From: Alphaproteobacteria bacterium
GTDB lineage: Bacteria; Pseudomonadota; Alphaproteobacteria; JAJFFI01
Direction: 5' to 3'
Length of the DNA stretch: 48,579 nt
Assembly (NCBI GenBank): GCA_030066595.1
Contig: JASJBI010000029.1
Span: 1 to 48,579, forward strand
Under the pieces are notes generated by a model. It was not told the DNA's origin, did no database searches, and saw only the letters and a list, made by a program, of their open reading frames with translations. Positions within the stretch are counted from its first letter, which is position 1. Each line of letters opens with the position of its first letter. Positions 1-8,390 of the stretch are shown here, piece by piece. A program made the position numbers and the translations under genes.

Positions 1-145
1 GCGGGCGCTGATCCCGCCCCGCCGGGGCAAGACCAAGGGCAAGGACAAGACCATCGCCGCCGATGAGATCGGCCGCCTGGACCATTTGGTCGCCCGGTTC
101 GGCACGGGCGGCGGCCTGCGCCCGCCGCTGAGGCGCGCAACCTAG
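1..145 (+). CDS. radA: DNA repair protein RadA, C-terminal end (partial)
   Basis: The frame is open from the window edge (first full codon at base 2) to the TAG at 143-145, giving 47 residues. The tail reads ALIPPRRGKTKGKDK followed by a helix with GRLDHLVARF, which fits the C-terminal Lon-like domain end of RadA/Sms, an ATPase that processes recombination intermediates. The call rests mainly on gene order: radA directly before cvpA and purF is a common alphaproteobacterial arrangement. Only 7 bases separate its stop from the cvpA ATG, so the two are probably co-transcribed. The fragment is short and basic, so identity is probable rather than certain. Confidence 0.6.
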   Translation, partial: RALIPPRRGKTKGKDKTIAADEIGRLDHLVARFGTGGGLRPPLRRAT

Positions 146-152
146 GAAGACC

Positions 153-824
153 ATGGACTCGCTGCCCATCAACCTCTTCGATCTGATCGTCCTGATGGTC
201 CTGCTGATCTCAGGCGTCATCGCCTTCGCCCGCGGCGTGGCGAAGGAGTTCCTCAAGCTCTTGGCCTGGGTCGGGGCCGGCTACGCGGCGATCTACGCCT
301 TCTCCTTCGTCCGTCCCCTGGCGCGCGACGTCGTGCCGGTGGACTTCTTGGCGGACGCGGTCGCCGGGGTCGGCTTGTTCGTCGTCGCCCTTGTCGGGCT
401 CTCCTATCTGGCCCATATCGTTGCCGACCACCTGCGCCCGCACAGCCTCGGGGCGCTCGACCGCTCGCTCGGCTTTGTCTTTGGCCTCGCCCGCGGCGCT
501 GTTATCGTGTCGCTGGCCTATTTGTTCGTCGTCTGGATCGTCAAGGGCGAGAACCTGCCGGACTGGATCATCGAGGCCAAGTCGCGGCCGCTGGTGGAAC
601 GGGGCGGCGCCTTGATCGTGCAGTTGGCGCCACGGAACCTGCGGCACGAGACCATCGCCGCCGCCGAGACGGCGCGGCTCAGGGCGCGCCAGGCGATGGA
701 GGCCGAGCGCAAGGTGCGCGAGCTCAGCCAACCCCGCACCGAGCCCGAGAAGAGCGACGCAAAAGAGGGCTATGGCGACAAAGAACGCAAGGAGATGGAT
801 CGATTGATCCGCAGCAAGCAGTGA
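153..824 (+). CDS. cvpA: CvpA family inner-membrane protein
   Basis: This 223-residue protein has four predicted membrane helices in its first 130 or so residues (around 9-27, 33-52, 63-85 and 104-129), then a charged cytoplasmic tail rich in Glu, Arg and Lys. This is the CvpA (colicin V production) layout; such proteins sit next to purF in most proteobacteria. Their biochemical role is not settled, with links to envelope homeostasis. The tail is longer than in E. coli CvpA (162 residues), as is usual in alphaproteobacteria. The stop codon is followed 14 bases later by the preferred purF ATG, and a GTG at 821 overlaps it, so the genes are likely one operon. Confidence 0.88.
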   Translation: MDSLPINLFDLIVLMVLLISGVIAFARGVAKEFLKLLAWVGAGYAAIYAFSFVRPLARDVVPVDFLADAVAGVGLFVVALVGLSYLAHIVADHLRPHSLGALDRSLGFVFGLARGAVIVSLAYLFVVWIVKGENLPDWIIEAKSRPLVERGGALIVQLAPRNLRHETIAAAETARLRARQAMEAERKVRELSQPRTEPEKSDAKEGYGDKERKEMDRLIRSKQ

Positions 825-838
825 CGGGGGGCTTCCGC

Positions 839-2293
839 ATGGCGGTCACGCACCCGTTCGACGACGACAAGCTGCACGAGGAGTGCGGCGTGTTCGGCAT
901 CCTGGACCATGACGACGCCGCGGCGCACACGGTCCTGGGCCTGCACGCGTTGCAGCACCGCGGCCAGGAGGCCGCCGGCATCTGCACCTATGACGGCCGC
1001 CACTTCCACACCCACCGGGCCGCCGGGCAGGTGGGCGAGAGCTTCGAGTCGCCCGAGGTCATGGCCAAGCTGCCGGGCCGGTCTGCGATCGGCCATGTGC
1101 GCTATTCGACCACCGGCGAGACCGTGCTGCGAAACGTCCAGCCCCTGTTCGCAGATTTCGCCTTCGGCGGGCTGGCCGTGGCCCATAACGGCAACTTCAC
1201 CAACGCCCGCAGCCTGCGCGCCGACCTGGTGCGCCGGGGCCACCTGTTCCAGTCGACCACCGACACCGAAGTGGTCATCCACCTGATCGCCACCAGCCAG
1301 GGCGCCAACGTGGTCGAGCGCATCATCGACGCGCTGCGCGCCGTCGAGGGCGCCTACTCGCTGGTCGCGCTGACCCGCAAGAAGGTGATCGGCGTGCGCG
1401 ACCCGCTGGGCGTTCGGCCGCTGTTGCTGGGCCGGATCGGCGACCGCTACATCATCACCTCGGAGACCTGCGCGCTGGACATCATCGGCGCCGAGTTCGT
1501 GCGCGACATCGAGGCCGGCGAGCTGGTCGTGCTGGACGAGGACGGGGTGCACAGCTACCGGCCCTTCGCACCGGCGGCCAAGCGGTTCTGCATCTTCGAG
1601 TACATCTACTTCGCCCGCCCCGACAGCCGGGTCGAAGGCCGCAGCGTCTACGAGGCGCGCAAGCGCATCGGCGCGGAGCTGGCGCGCGAGACCCATGTGC
1701 CGGCGGACGTGATCGTGCCGGTGCCGGATTCGGGCGTGCCCGCGGCGGTCGGCTATGCCGGCGAGTGCGGCGTGCCGTTCGAGCTGGGCATCATCCGCAA
1801 CCACTATGTGGGCCGCACCTTCATCGAACCGACCGACCGGATCCGCCATTTGGGCGTCAAGCTCAAGCACAACGTCAACCGGTCGCAGATCGCCGGCAAG
1901 CGGGTCATCCTGGTGGACGACAGCATCGTGCGCGGCACCACGTCGACCAAGATCGTCGAAATGGTGCGCGGCGCCGGGGCCAAGGAGGTGCACATGCGTA
2001 TCTCGAGCCCGCCGACGGCGCATTCCTGCTTCTATGGCATCGACACGCCGGAACAGGCGCAGCTCCTGGCCGCCAATCACGACGTCGACGCCATGGCCAG
2101 GCTGATCGGCGTCGACAGCTTGGCCTTCCTGTCGATCGATGGGCTCTATCGGGCGATGGGCGAAGCCGGGCGGAACGCGGAGAGCCCGCAGTTCTGCGAT
2201 GCCTGCTTCACCGGTGCGTATCCCACCAAGCTGACCGACCGCGAGGGCGGCACGTCTTCGGATCAGCTCTCGCTCCTGGAAGAGATCGTCTGA
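839..2293 (+). CDS. purF: Amidophosphoribosyltransferase PurF
   Basis: Catalyses the first committed step of purine synthesis, glutamine plus PRPP to 5-phosphoribosylamine, in the cytosol. From the ATG at 839 (484 residues) the short propeptide ends at Cys16 in HEECGVFGI, the Ntn-hydrolase nucleophile exposed after cleavage. The PRPP loop reads VILVDDSIVRGTTS near residue 360. Cysteines in RFCIFEY, SCFYGI and CDAC near the C-terminus match the four ligands of the Bacillus-type [4Fe-4S] enzyme, so this is the iron-sulfur class. A GTG at 821 overlapping the cvpA stop would add six residues; I prefer the ATG because a G-run lies 8 bases upstream. guaA and guaB lie further along this window. Confidence 0.96.
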   Translation: MAVTHPFDDDKLHEECGVFGILDHDDAAAHTVLGLHALQHRGQEAAGICTYDGRHFHTHRAAGQVGESFESPEVMAKLPGRSAIGHVRYSTTGETVLRNVQPLFADFAFGGLAVAHNGNFTNARSLRADLVRRGHLFQSTTDTEVVIHLIATSQGANVVERIIDALRAVEGAYSLVALTRKKVIGVRDPLGVRPLLLGRIGDRYIITSETCALDIIGAEFVRDIEAGELVVLDEDGVHSYRPFAPAAKRFCIFEYIYFARPDSRVEGRSVYEARKRIGAELARETHVPADVIVPVPDSGVPAAVGYAGECGVPFELGIIRNHYVGRTFIEPTDRIRHLGVKLKHNVNRSQIAGKRVILVDDSIVRGTTSTKIVEMVRGAGAKEVHMRISSPPTAHSCFYGIDTPEQAQLLAANHDVDAMARLIGVDSLAFLSIDGLYRAMGEAGRNAESPQFCDACFTGAYPTKLTDREGGTSSDQLSLLEEIV

Positions 2294-2300
2294 GCCCAGC

Positions 2301-3014
2301 ATGGCCGAAGCCGCGGGCAAGCTTGCCGGGCGCATCGCGCTCATCACCGGCGCCTCGCGCGGGATCGGCGCGGCGGTCGCCACACGATTCGCGGCCGAAG
2401 GCGCGCATTTGGTGCTGGTCGCGCGCAGCCAGGGCGGCCTCGAAGAGGTCGACGACGCGGTCCGCGCCGCCGGCGCCAGCGCGACGCTGGTGCCCCTCGA
2501 CCTCACCGATCTGGAGGGCGTGGACCGCCTCGGCGCCGCGCTCAACGAGCGCTTCGGCAGGCTCGACGTGCTGGTCGGCAACGCCGCGATCCTCGGGCCC
2601 TTGAGCCCGGTGCACCATATCGAGGCCAAGGCCTGGGACGAGGTCCTGCGGGTGAACCTCACCGCAAACTGGCGGCTCTTGCGGACCTGCGACCCGCTGC
2701 TGCGCCAGTCCGAGGCCGGACGCGCGATCTTCGTGACCTCGGGGGCGGGCTCGTCCGTGTTTCCCTTTTGGGGCGCTTACGCGACCTCGAAGGCCGCGCT
2801 CGAGATGATGGTCAAGACCTACGCGCGCGAGACCGAAAAGACCGCGATCCGCGCCAACATCGTCGACCCGGGCGTGGTGGCCACCGCCATGCGCGCCGAG
2901 GCCTTTCCCGGCGAGGATCCGTCCCGCCACCCGCCGCCCGAAAGCGTCGCCGACGCCTTCCTCGCGCTCGCCCTGCCGTCCTGCAAGAAGACCGGCGCGG
3001 TCATCCAGGCATAG
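2301..3014 (+). CDS. SDR family NAD(P)-dependent oxidoreductase
   Basis: A 237-residue classical short-chain dehydrogenase. It has a Rossmann nucleotide motif TGASRGIG at 16-23, an NAA motif near 94-96, catalytic Ser147 and the Y160-x3-K164 pair in GAYATSKAAL. A basic residue after the glycine motif and Arg42 at the end of strand 2 favour NADP(H). It starts 7 bases after the purF stop, and an SDR in this position is a recurring alphaproteobacterial neighbour. It resembles the E. coli YciK type, but the substrate cannot be read from the sequence. Confidence 0.9.
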   Translation: MAEAAGKLAGRIALITGASRGIGAAVATRFAAEGAHLVLVARSQGGLEEVDDAVRAAGASATLVPLDLTDLEGVDRLGAALNERFGRLDVLVGNAAILGPLSPVHHIEAKAWDEVLRVNLTANWRLLRTCDPLLRQSEAGRAIFVTSGAGSSVFPFWGAYATSKAALEMMVKTYARETEKTAIRANIVDPGVVATAMRAEAFPGEDPSRHPPPESVADAFLALALPSCKKTGAVIQA

Positions 3015-3023
3015 ACCGGCCCT

Positions 3024-4391
3024 TCACCCCTCCGCATACGGGTTCTTGCCCTTGCGCAGCAGGATACGGATCGGCGTCCCCGGCAGGTCGAAGGTGGTGC
3101 GCAGGCCGTTGATCAGATAGCTCAGATAGTGCGCCGGCAGCTCCTTCGGCCGGCTCGCCCAGATCGCGAAGGTGGGCGGGCGCGCCTTGATCTGGGTGAT
3201 GTAGCGCAGGCGGAGGCGCCGGCCGGCGGCGAGCGGCGGCGGATGGTGTTCCAGCACGTCGGCGAGCCAGCGGTTCAGCGGGCCGGTGGCGATCCGCCGG
3301 TTCCAGACCTCGTCCGCGGCGAACACCGCCTGCATCAGCGTGTCGAGCCCCTGCCCGGTCAAGGCCGAGACCGGCACGACGCGCACGCCCCGCGCTTGGG
3401 GCAGCGATCGGGTCAGCGCGTCGTCGATCGCCCGCCGCGCCCCGGAGCGATCCTCGGTGACGTCCCACTTGTTGGCGGCGATCACCAGCGCGCGGCCTTC
3501 GTCGACGGTCATGCGCGCGATGGCAAGATCCTGGCGTTCGAGCCCGTCGCGCGCGTCGATCACCAGAATCACGGCCGCGGCCAGCCGGATGGCGCGCTGC
3601 GTCTCGGTCACCGAGAGCCGCTCCAGCTTGGCCGTCACCTTGGCCTTCTTGCGCAGACCCGCGGTGTCGACGAGGCGGATGGCGCGGCCGCCGAAATCCC
3701 AGTCGACGGACACGGCATCCCGGGTGATGCCGGCCTCGGGCCCGGTGATCATGCGCTCCTCGCCCAGGAGCCGGTTGGCGAGCGTCGACTTGCCCACATT
3801 CGGCCGGCCGACGATGGCCAGACGCAGCGGGCCGCCTTCGTCTTCGCCCTGGACCTCGTCGGGGGTTCCTGCTGCTTCCTCTTCCACGTCCTCGGCCGCG
3901 TCCTCGAACGGCGCCAGCGCCTCGAACAGATCGGCCAGGCCCTCGCCGTGTTCGGCCGAGATCGCGATCGGCTCGCCGAGGCCGAGCGCATAGGCCTCGA
4001 GCGCCCCTTCGGCCCCGACCCGGCCTTCGCACTTGTTCGCCACCAGGATCACCGGCACGCCCTGCTTGCGCAGCCAGTCGGCGAAGTGCCGGTCCACCGG
4101 CGTCAGGCCGGCGCGCGCGTCGATCAGCATGAGGGCCACGTCCGCGTCGGCGAGCGCCCGCTCGGTCTGAGTGCGCATGCGCGCTTCCAGGGTTTCGTCC
4201 GCCGCCTCTTCCAGCCCCGCGGTATCGATCACCCGGAAGCGCAGATCGCCGATGCGCGCCGCGCCGACCCGCCGGTCCCGGGTCACGCCGGGCGTTTCGG
4301 CGACCAGCGCCTCGCGCCGGCCGACCAGCCGGTTGAACAGGGTCGACTTGCCCACATTCGGCCGGCCCAGAATCGCGACCGTGAAGGACAT
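3024..4391 (-). CDS. der: Ribosome-assembly GTPase Der (EngA)
   Basis: A 455-residue tandem GTPase needed for maturation of the 50S ribosomal subunit. Both G domains are clear: P-loops GRPNVGKS at 9-16 and 195-202, Switch II DTAG at 56-59 and 242-245, and base-recognition motifs NKCE (119-122) and NKWD in the second domain. An acidic linker (about 162-187) joins them, and a C-terminal KH-like domain follows from about residue 370. The gene converges with the SDR gene, with 9 bases between stops. Upstream on the same strand lie bamB and a YfgM-like gene, the same order as E. coli yfgM-bamB-der. Confidence 0.97.
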   Translation of the reverse strand: MSFTVAILGRPNVGKSTLFNRLVGRREALVAETPGVTRDRRVGAARIGDLRFRVIDTAGLEEAADETLEARMRTQTERALADADVALMLIDARAGLTPVDRHFADWLRKQGVPVILVANKCEGRVGAEGALEAYALGLGEPIAISAEHGEGLADLFEALAPFEDAAEDVEEEAAGTPDEVQGEDEGGPLRLAIVGRPNVGKSTLANRLLGEERMITGPEAGITRDAVSVDWDFGGRAIRLVDTAGLRKKAKVTAKLERLSVTETQRAIRLAAAVILVIDARDGLERQDLAIARMTVDEGRALVIAANKWDVTEDRSGARRAIDDALTRSLPQARGVRVVPVSALTGQGLDTLMQAVFAADEVWNRRIATGPLNRWLADVLEHHPPPLAAGRRLRLRYITQIKARPPTFAIWASRPKELPAHYLSYLINGLRTTFDLPGTPIRILLRKGKNPYAEG

Positions 4392-4421
4392 GATCGAGCG
4401 TCAGCCCAACTGAGGTCCGAC

Positions 4422-4466
4422 GTCACCCCCTCCCCGTCCCTCCCCCGTCAAGGGGGAGGGAGTGAC
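4422..4466. repeat. Palindromic C/G-rich element A
   Basis: Outer arms GTCAC (4422-4426) and GTGAC (4462-4466) enclose an inner perfect inverted repeat, CCCTCCCCC at 4438-4446 against GGGGGAGGG at 4452-4460. It lies between bamB and der, 31 bases upstream of the der start. Short dispersed palindromes of this look are common between genes in alphaproteobacteria. It could act as an mRNA processing or termination hairpin between bamB and der; no T-run follows in the minus direction. Confidence 0.6.
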
Positions 4467-4628
4467 GGTTTGCCGACCGGCTCTCGTAAGAGGCGTCACG
4501 GTTTGCAGCGAAAGCGGCCCGATGCCGTCCTCTGCCAAAGGGGTGCGTTGGATGGGTGCACCATGCGAAGCAGCAAGTGCAGACCGCACGCCCGATGTCA
4601 TGATCGTAGATTCAGGTCCGGCGTGGCT

Positions 4629-4651
4629 CCCTCCCCCCTTGTGGGGGAGGG
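4629..4651. repeat. Palindromic C/G-rich element B
   Basis: CCCTCCCCC at 4629-4637 pairs with GGGGGAGGG at 4643-4651. These are the same arms as the element 190 bases away, separated by a 5-base loop. It is 30 bases downstream of the bamB stop on the minus strand. Between the two palindromes, GTGACGGTTTGC (4462-4473) recurs as GTCACGGTTTGC (4496-4507). The whole 4392-4680 gap looks like a mosaic of dispersed repeat units; I see no gene in it. Confidence 0.6.
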
Positions 4652-4680
4652 TTAGGGTGGGGGGTCTCCTCCACATGGCG

Positions 4681-6021
4681 CTAGCGAAAGGCGACGAGGC
4701 GGGCGTCGTCGGTCAGGAAGAACAGCGTGTTGTTGGCGACGATCGGCGCGATCATCACGTCGTCGGGCAGCTCGATGCGGCCGGTCAAATCGCCGGTGTA
4801 GGGCGAGATCGAGAGCGCTTCGCCATGGGAGCCGGCGACGATCAAGCGGTCGCTGGCGACGACCGGACCGGCCCAGACGATCGGATCCTCCTGGTCGTCC
4901 TCGTCCTCGAAGCGCTGCAGCTGGCGGACCCAGCGGATCCGGCCCTGTTCGCGCAGGATGCAGAACACCAGGCCGTCCGGGCTCACCGCATAGATATAGT
5001 CGCCCGCCGTCCAGGGCGCCTGGATGCTGCCGATCTGCTTGTCCCAGATCCGCCCGCCGGTACGGAGATCGATGGCGACCATGCGGCCGCTGTGACTCAT
5101 GGCGATCACCAGGCCGCTGTCGACCACCGGGTGGCCGCGAATGTCGGACAATTGGGAGACCGCGTCGATTCGGCGGATCGCGGCCAGGGTGTCGGACCAG
5201 ATGGGTCGGCCCGTCTCCACCCTAAGCCCGAACAGCTCGCCGGAGGAATGGGGCACGACCACCACGCCGTCCGCGACCGCTGGGCTGGCCCCGCCCAGAA
5301 TGCCGGCGACCTCCGCAATGCCGGTGTGAACCCACATCACCCGGCCGTCGTCGGCGCTGAGCACGACCAGCCGGTTGTCCACCGTCAAGGCGAACACCCG
5401 CCCGTCCGCGACGGTTGGCCCGGCGCGCATCGGCGCGGGCGCGCGCTCGCGCCAGATCTCGGCGCCCGTCTTGGCATCCAGCGCGATCACCTTGGCGAAC
5501 CCGGTGGTTACGAACAGGCGCTGGTCGGCGAAGGCGATGCCGCCGCCGAGATGGCCCTCTTCTTCCTCTTCGTCGGAAAGCTCCACCGCCCAAGCCTGCT
5601 CGCCGGTATCGGCGTTGAAGGCGCGGATCTCGCCCTCTGCGTCCTTGGTGTAGATCATGCCCTCGGCCACGATCGGCGAGGCCAGGAGCTGGCGGTTGGA
5701 GCTGGATCCCGAGCCGATGTCTACGTCCCAAGCCTCGGCCGGCGCATCCGACAACGCCAGATGCTGCATCGAGTGCGACGCGTTGCCGCCGGGCTGCGGC
5801 CAGTCGGCGTTGACGGACGGCGGCGGCAGCACGACCTGCAGGTCAGAGATCAGCGGGTCGGGGTCCAGATCCGGATTGGAGAGCATCACCGAGATACGCT
5901 CGCCTGGCAGGCGTTCCTTGTCCTTGCCGAACATGTCCTTGGCAAGCTCGTTGCCACAGCCGGCGATCCCGAGCGCAAGGCCGACGACAAGACACAGGCG
6001 AGCCAGGGTAAAGGGCCACAT
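4681..6021 (-). CDS. bamB: Outer membrane assembly lipoprotein BamB
   Basis: A 446-residue PQQ-like beta-propeller lipoprotein of the BAM complex, which inserts beta-barrel proteins into the outer membrane. A signal sequence ends in the lipobox LGIAGC with the lipidated Cys22. Repeated propeller blades follow, each with an A-x-D-x-x-T/D-G pattern (for example ALDAKTGAEIW, AIDLRTGGRIWDK). A GTG at 6030 would add three residues, but the ATG at 6021 has a well-spaced AGGGTGAG upstream. The gene is 10 bases from the end of the YfgM-like gene and upstream of der, as in other proteobacteria. The length is slightly above E. coli BamB (392), usual for this class. Confidence 0.93.
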   Translation of the reverse strand: MWPFTLARLCLVVGLALGIAGCGNELAKDMFGKDKERLPGERISVMLSNPDLDPDPLISDLQVVLPPPSVNADWPQPGGNASHSMQHLALSDAPAEAWDVDIGSGSSSNRQLLASPIVAEGMIYTKDAEGEIRAFNADTGEQAWAVELSDEEEEEGHLGGGIAFADQRLFVTTGFAKVIALDAKTGAEIWRERAPAPMRAGPTVADGRVFALTVDNRLVVLSADDGRVMWVHTGIAEVAGILGGASPAVADGVVVVPHSSGELFGLRVETGRPIWSDTLAAIRRIDAVSQLSDIRGHPVVDSGLVIAMSHSGRMVAIDLRTGGRIWDKQIGSIQAPWTAGDYIYAVSPDGLVFCILREQGRIRWVRQLQRFEDEDDQEDPIVWAGPVVASDRLIVAGSHGEALSISPYTGDLTGRIELPDDVMIAPIVANNTLFFLTDDARLVAFR

Positions 6022-6031
6022 CGGTCTCACC

Positions 6032-6673
6032 CTACTGCCCCAGGACCGACAGCAGCTCGGCAGCCCGCCCGCGCACGCCGGCCGGCGCGGTCTGGTCGTC
6101 GGTCAGTCGGGTGAAGATCGTGCGCGCCTCGGCGGTCTGCCCGGCGCGAAGCGAGGCGAGCGCCGTCAGCTCCAGGGCCGAATGCCGCCACGGGCTATCA
6201 TCCGCGGTCAAGGGTTGCAGGCGCGCGACGATCTCGCTGGGCTCTGCGCTGTCGAGCCCGTGCAAAACAGCCAGCAGGGTCGCCAAATTCCGCAGCTCCT
6301 GGTCGATGTTTTGGTCGCCCGCGACCCGGTCATAGGCCGCGACCGCGCCAGCCTTGTCGCCAGACCTGGCCTTGAGCGCGCCCTCCTGGAAGCCGGCCAG
6401 CGCGGCATAGCCCGAGCCGGCCCCGGACAACTCGGCGAAGGCCGCAATCGCGTCCTCGGCCTTGCCCTCCTGCGCCAGGCGCAACGCAGCCTGATAGCTG
6501 TCCGCCTCGGCCATGCGCTGACTGGTCTGATACTGTTGCCAGCCCATCACGCCCGCGGTTCCCAGGACCGCAGCCACCGCCACGGCAATGACGTAGCGTC
6601 CGTATCTCTGCCAAAGCTTGAGATACTCGTCTTTCTTTAGTTCTTCTTCGACTTCTTGAAAGATGTCAGCCAC
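6032..6673 (-). CDS. YfgM-like membrane-anchored TPR protein
   Basis: A 213-residue protein with a short cytoplasmic N-terminus (FQEVEEELKKDE), one membrane helix at about 27-44 and a periplasmic helical-repeat region of TPR type (residues 55-210). This is the architecture of YfgM, which joins SecYEG and periplasmic chaperones in handling exported proteins. The start is GTG with GGAGG 6 bases upstream. The position directly before bamB and der supports the call. Sequence similarity to E. coli YfgM itself is probably low, so the role is inferred from architecture and synteny. Confidence 0.8.
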   Translation of the reverse strand: MADIFQEVEEELKKDEYLKLWQRYGRYVIAVAVAAVLGTAGVMGWQQYQTSQRMAEADSYQAALRLAQEGKAEDAIAAFAELSGAGSGYAALAGFQEGALKARSGDKAGAVAAYDRVAGDQNIDQELRNLATLLAVLHGLDSAEPSEIVARLQPLTADDSPWRHSALELTALASLRAGQTAEARTIFTRLTDDQTAPAGVRGRAAELLSVLGQ

Positions 6674-6803
6674 AGGGGCCTCCGCCGCTCCCGAGGCGCC
6701 TGACCCGGCGCGAAACCGCCGCTAAAATAGACCGCGCCCCGGCCGATGGCAAACACCGGAAAGGCTTGTCAGGAAACACTGAATCTGCCTAGGGCGCGGC
6801 CAC

Positions 6804-7355
6804 TCACGCCGCCCGCCACTTGATCGAACAGCCCATCGACGGGATCTGGTCCTGCGGCCCCTGGCCGGTCTCGGCGACCTGTCGCATGGCCTCGAGAAGC
6901 TCCCGCCGGGCGTTGGGGACCGGCTGAACCTTGGACTCGTCGAGGCGCCCGCGATATTGCAGTTCCAGGTCCGCGTTGAAACCGAAGAAGTCCGGCGTGC
7001 ACACGGCTTCATAGGCTCGCGCGACGGTCTGGCTCTCGTCGATGACATAGGGAAACGGGAAGTCGTGCTCGGCCGCGAACCGTTTCATGTTGTCGAATGA
7101 ATCGTCGGGATAGCGCTCGGTGTCGTTGGACATGATGGCGATGCTGCCGATACCGTCCTCCGCCAGAGCCCGGGCATCGGCAACCAGCCGATCGATCACG
7201 GCCCGCACATAGGGGCAGTGGTTGCAGATGAACATTACCAGGGTGCCCTTCTCGCCCCGCACATCCGCCAGCGTATAGGTCTTGCCGTCGATTCCGGGCA
7301 GGCTGAAGTCAACCGCCTGCCAGCCGAAATCGCAAATCGGTGTCTCTGCCGCCAT
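6804..7355 (-). CDS. Thioredoxin-like (AhpC/TSA-type) protein
   Basis: A 183-residue thioredoxin-fold protein with no signal peptide. The redox site is CNHC at 44-47 in MFICNHCPYV, and the cis-proline appears in VCTPDFFGF. This subfamily of peroxiredoxin-like thioredoxins (ICNHCPYV type) is common in bacteria and its partner is generally unknown. The start at 7355 is chosen because GGAGGG lies 6 bases upstream; the open frame extends to 7502 but without family similarity. The gene is divergent from the DUF2794 gene. Confidence 0.88.
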   Translation of the reverse strand: MAAETPICDFGWQAVDFSLPGIDGKTYTLADVRGEKGTLVMFICNHCPYVRAVIDRLVADARALAEDGIGSIAIMSNDTERYPDDSFDNMKRFAAEHDFPFPYVIDESQTVARAYEAVCTPDFFGFNADLELQYRGRLDESKVQPVPNARRELLEAMRQVAETGQGPQDQIPSMGCSIKWRAA

Positions 7356-7522
7356 GAAGCCCTCCTCACTGCGGTTTTGCCCGCCCATCGGGCGCCGCGC
7401 CGCACCGGGCACGGCACCCCTGGACTCTCGGGCCGGAATGAGAAACACTGTATTTGACACTTGTATTACACGACAGGCGGCGGAGGCGCCACCGGCGATC
7501 ATGGGAGTGCCAAGCGTCCAAA

Positions 7523-7879
7523 ATGGCTGAGATCATACGCCTTTCCCGGGCTCGGCCGCGCCGGTCCGGTGTTTTCTTTAGCCGCTTCGAACTGAACAAA
7601 CTCCTGAGTCTCTATAGCCGCCATGTGATGTGCGGGGAATGGCGCGATTACGCCATCGACCACCGCGCCGGCGAAGCCGTGTTCTCCGTCTTCCGGCACA
7701 CTGCGGAACAGCCGATCTTCGCCATTTCCAAGACCCTGGCCGGCGGCAAGGAAACGGGCCGCGACAAGGGCATCTATGTGGTGAGCCGCGGCCCCGAAAC
7801 CCTGGCCCGGGCCCACAACATCACCGACGCGCTGGCCGTTATCGAGCGCAGGCCAAGGCTGACCTCGGTTACCCGCTGA
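7523..7879 (+). CDS. DUF2794 domain-containing protein
   Basis: A 118-residue cytosolic protein of an alphaproteobacterial family of unknown function. The conserved core is visible: FSRFELNKLLSLYSRHV, then EWRDYAIDHRAGEAVFSVFR, and the closing DALAVIERRPRLTSV. The start at 7523 (MAEIIRLSRARP) matches the usual N-terminus; the frame is open further upstream, but with an Arg-rich stretch that looks non-coding. The gene lies head-to-head with the thioredoxin-like gene, so the 167 bases between them must hold both promoters. Confidence 0.85.
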   Translation: MAEIIRLSRARPRRSGVFFSRFELNKLLSLYSRHVMCGEWRDYAIDHRAGEAVFSVFRHTAEQPIFAISKTLAGGKETGRDKGIYVVSRGPETLARAHNITDALAVIERRPRLTSVTR

Positions 7880-7983
7880 TCCACTTGCTATACGGGCGGG
7901 CTTGACCCGGCGCCGAACGCGCGGCAGTATGTTCCTGTTTTGTTCCAAACTGAGCAGGTCATCCTTTGGGCGCCATCAAGCAC

Positions 7984-8277
7984 ATGAAGGTACGCAGGGA
8001 TGATCGTGGCCATGGCCTGTTGCGCCTGGGCGCGCTGGTGCTCTTGGGCCTGGGCGTCTACAGCCGATGCCATCGCTGCGGCCATGACTCGTCCCTGGAC
8101 CCGCACTTGCTCGCCGCCGAATGGGGCCCGGCCCTGCCGATTGCCGAGGTCGGCGCCCGCCTGCGCTGTCCCGGCTGCGGCTCCAGAGACGTCGCCACCC
8201 GCCCCGACTGGCCAGCGCTCGCGCATATTGCGGACGAGCAGCGCGCGCGCCTGCCAAGGGCGGTCGCGGCGGAGTAG
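7984..8277 (+). CDS. Small zinc-ribbon-like protein
   Basis: A 97-residue protein with two CxxC knuckles, C29-HR-C32 and C62-PG-C65, that should form a single zinc ribbon. Between them is a short helical segment (DPHLLAAEWGPALPIAEVGARL). Comparable small proteins with an LGLGV-x5-C-x2-C start occur in alphaproteobacteria and have no assigned function. An in-frame TTG at 7966 has a weak GAGCAGG upstream and would add six residues; I prefer the ATG. It follows the DUF2794 gene on the same strand after 104 bases. Confidence 0.65.
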   Translation: MKVRRDDRGHGLLRLGALVLLGLGVYSRCHRCGHDSSLDPHLLAAEWGPALPIAEVGARLRCPGCGSRDVATRPDWPALAHIADEQRARLPRAVAAE

Positions 8278-8321
8278 CGCAGGCTTCCCGGCCTGCGACC
8301 GGGGCTCGCCCTGCCTGGTCA

Positions 8322-8390
8322 GTCGTCAACGCCGAAGTTTCCGTAGAAGACGAAGAATAGGTTGTTGGTCGTCGACGCCGAAGTTTCCGT
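8322..8390. repeat. Tandem 46-base duplication at lipoprotein 3' end
   Basis: Copies at 8322-8344 and 8368-8390 are 23 bases each with a single mismatch, offset by 46 bases. Because 46 is not a multiple of 3, the downstream copy reads GNFGVDD followed by a stop only in the +1 frame. The annotated frame instead runs into LRRKLRR-like basic residues and stops inside the copy. Confidence 0.8.

Noticed and set aside
770..2662. A 630-codon minus-strand frame opposite purF
   Set aside because: It lacks recognisable domains and is rich in Arg/Ala/His from GC-biased antisense of a secure purF gene.
4024..4036. NKCE instead of NKxD in the first GTPase domain of Der
   Set aside because: Glu at this position is a familiar variant in alphaproteobacterial Der proteins and not evidence of a defect.
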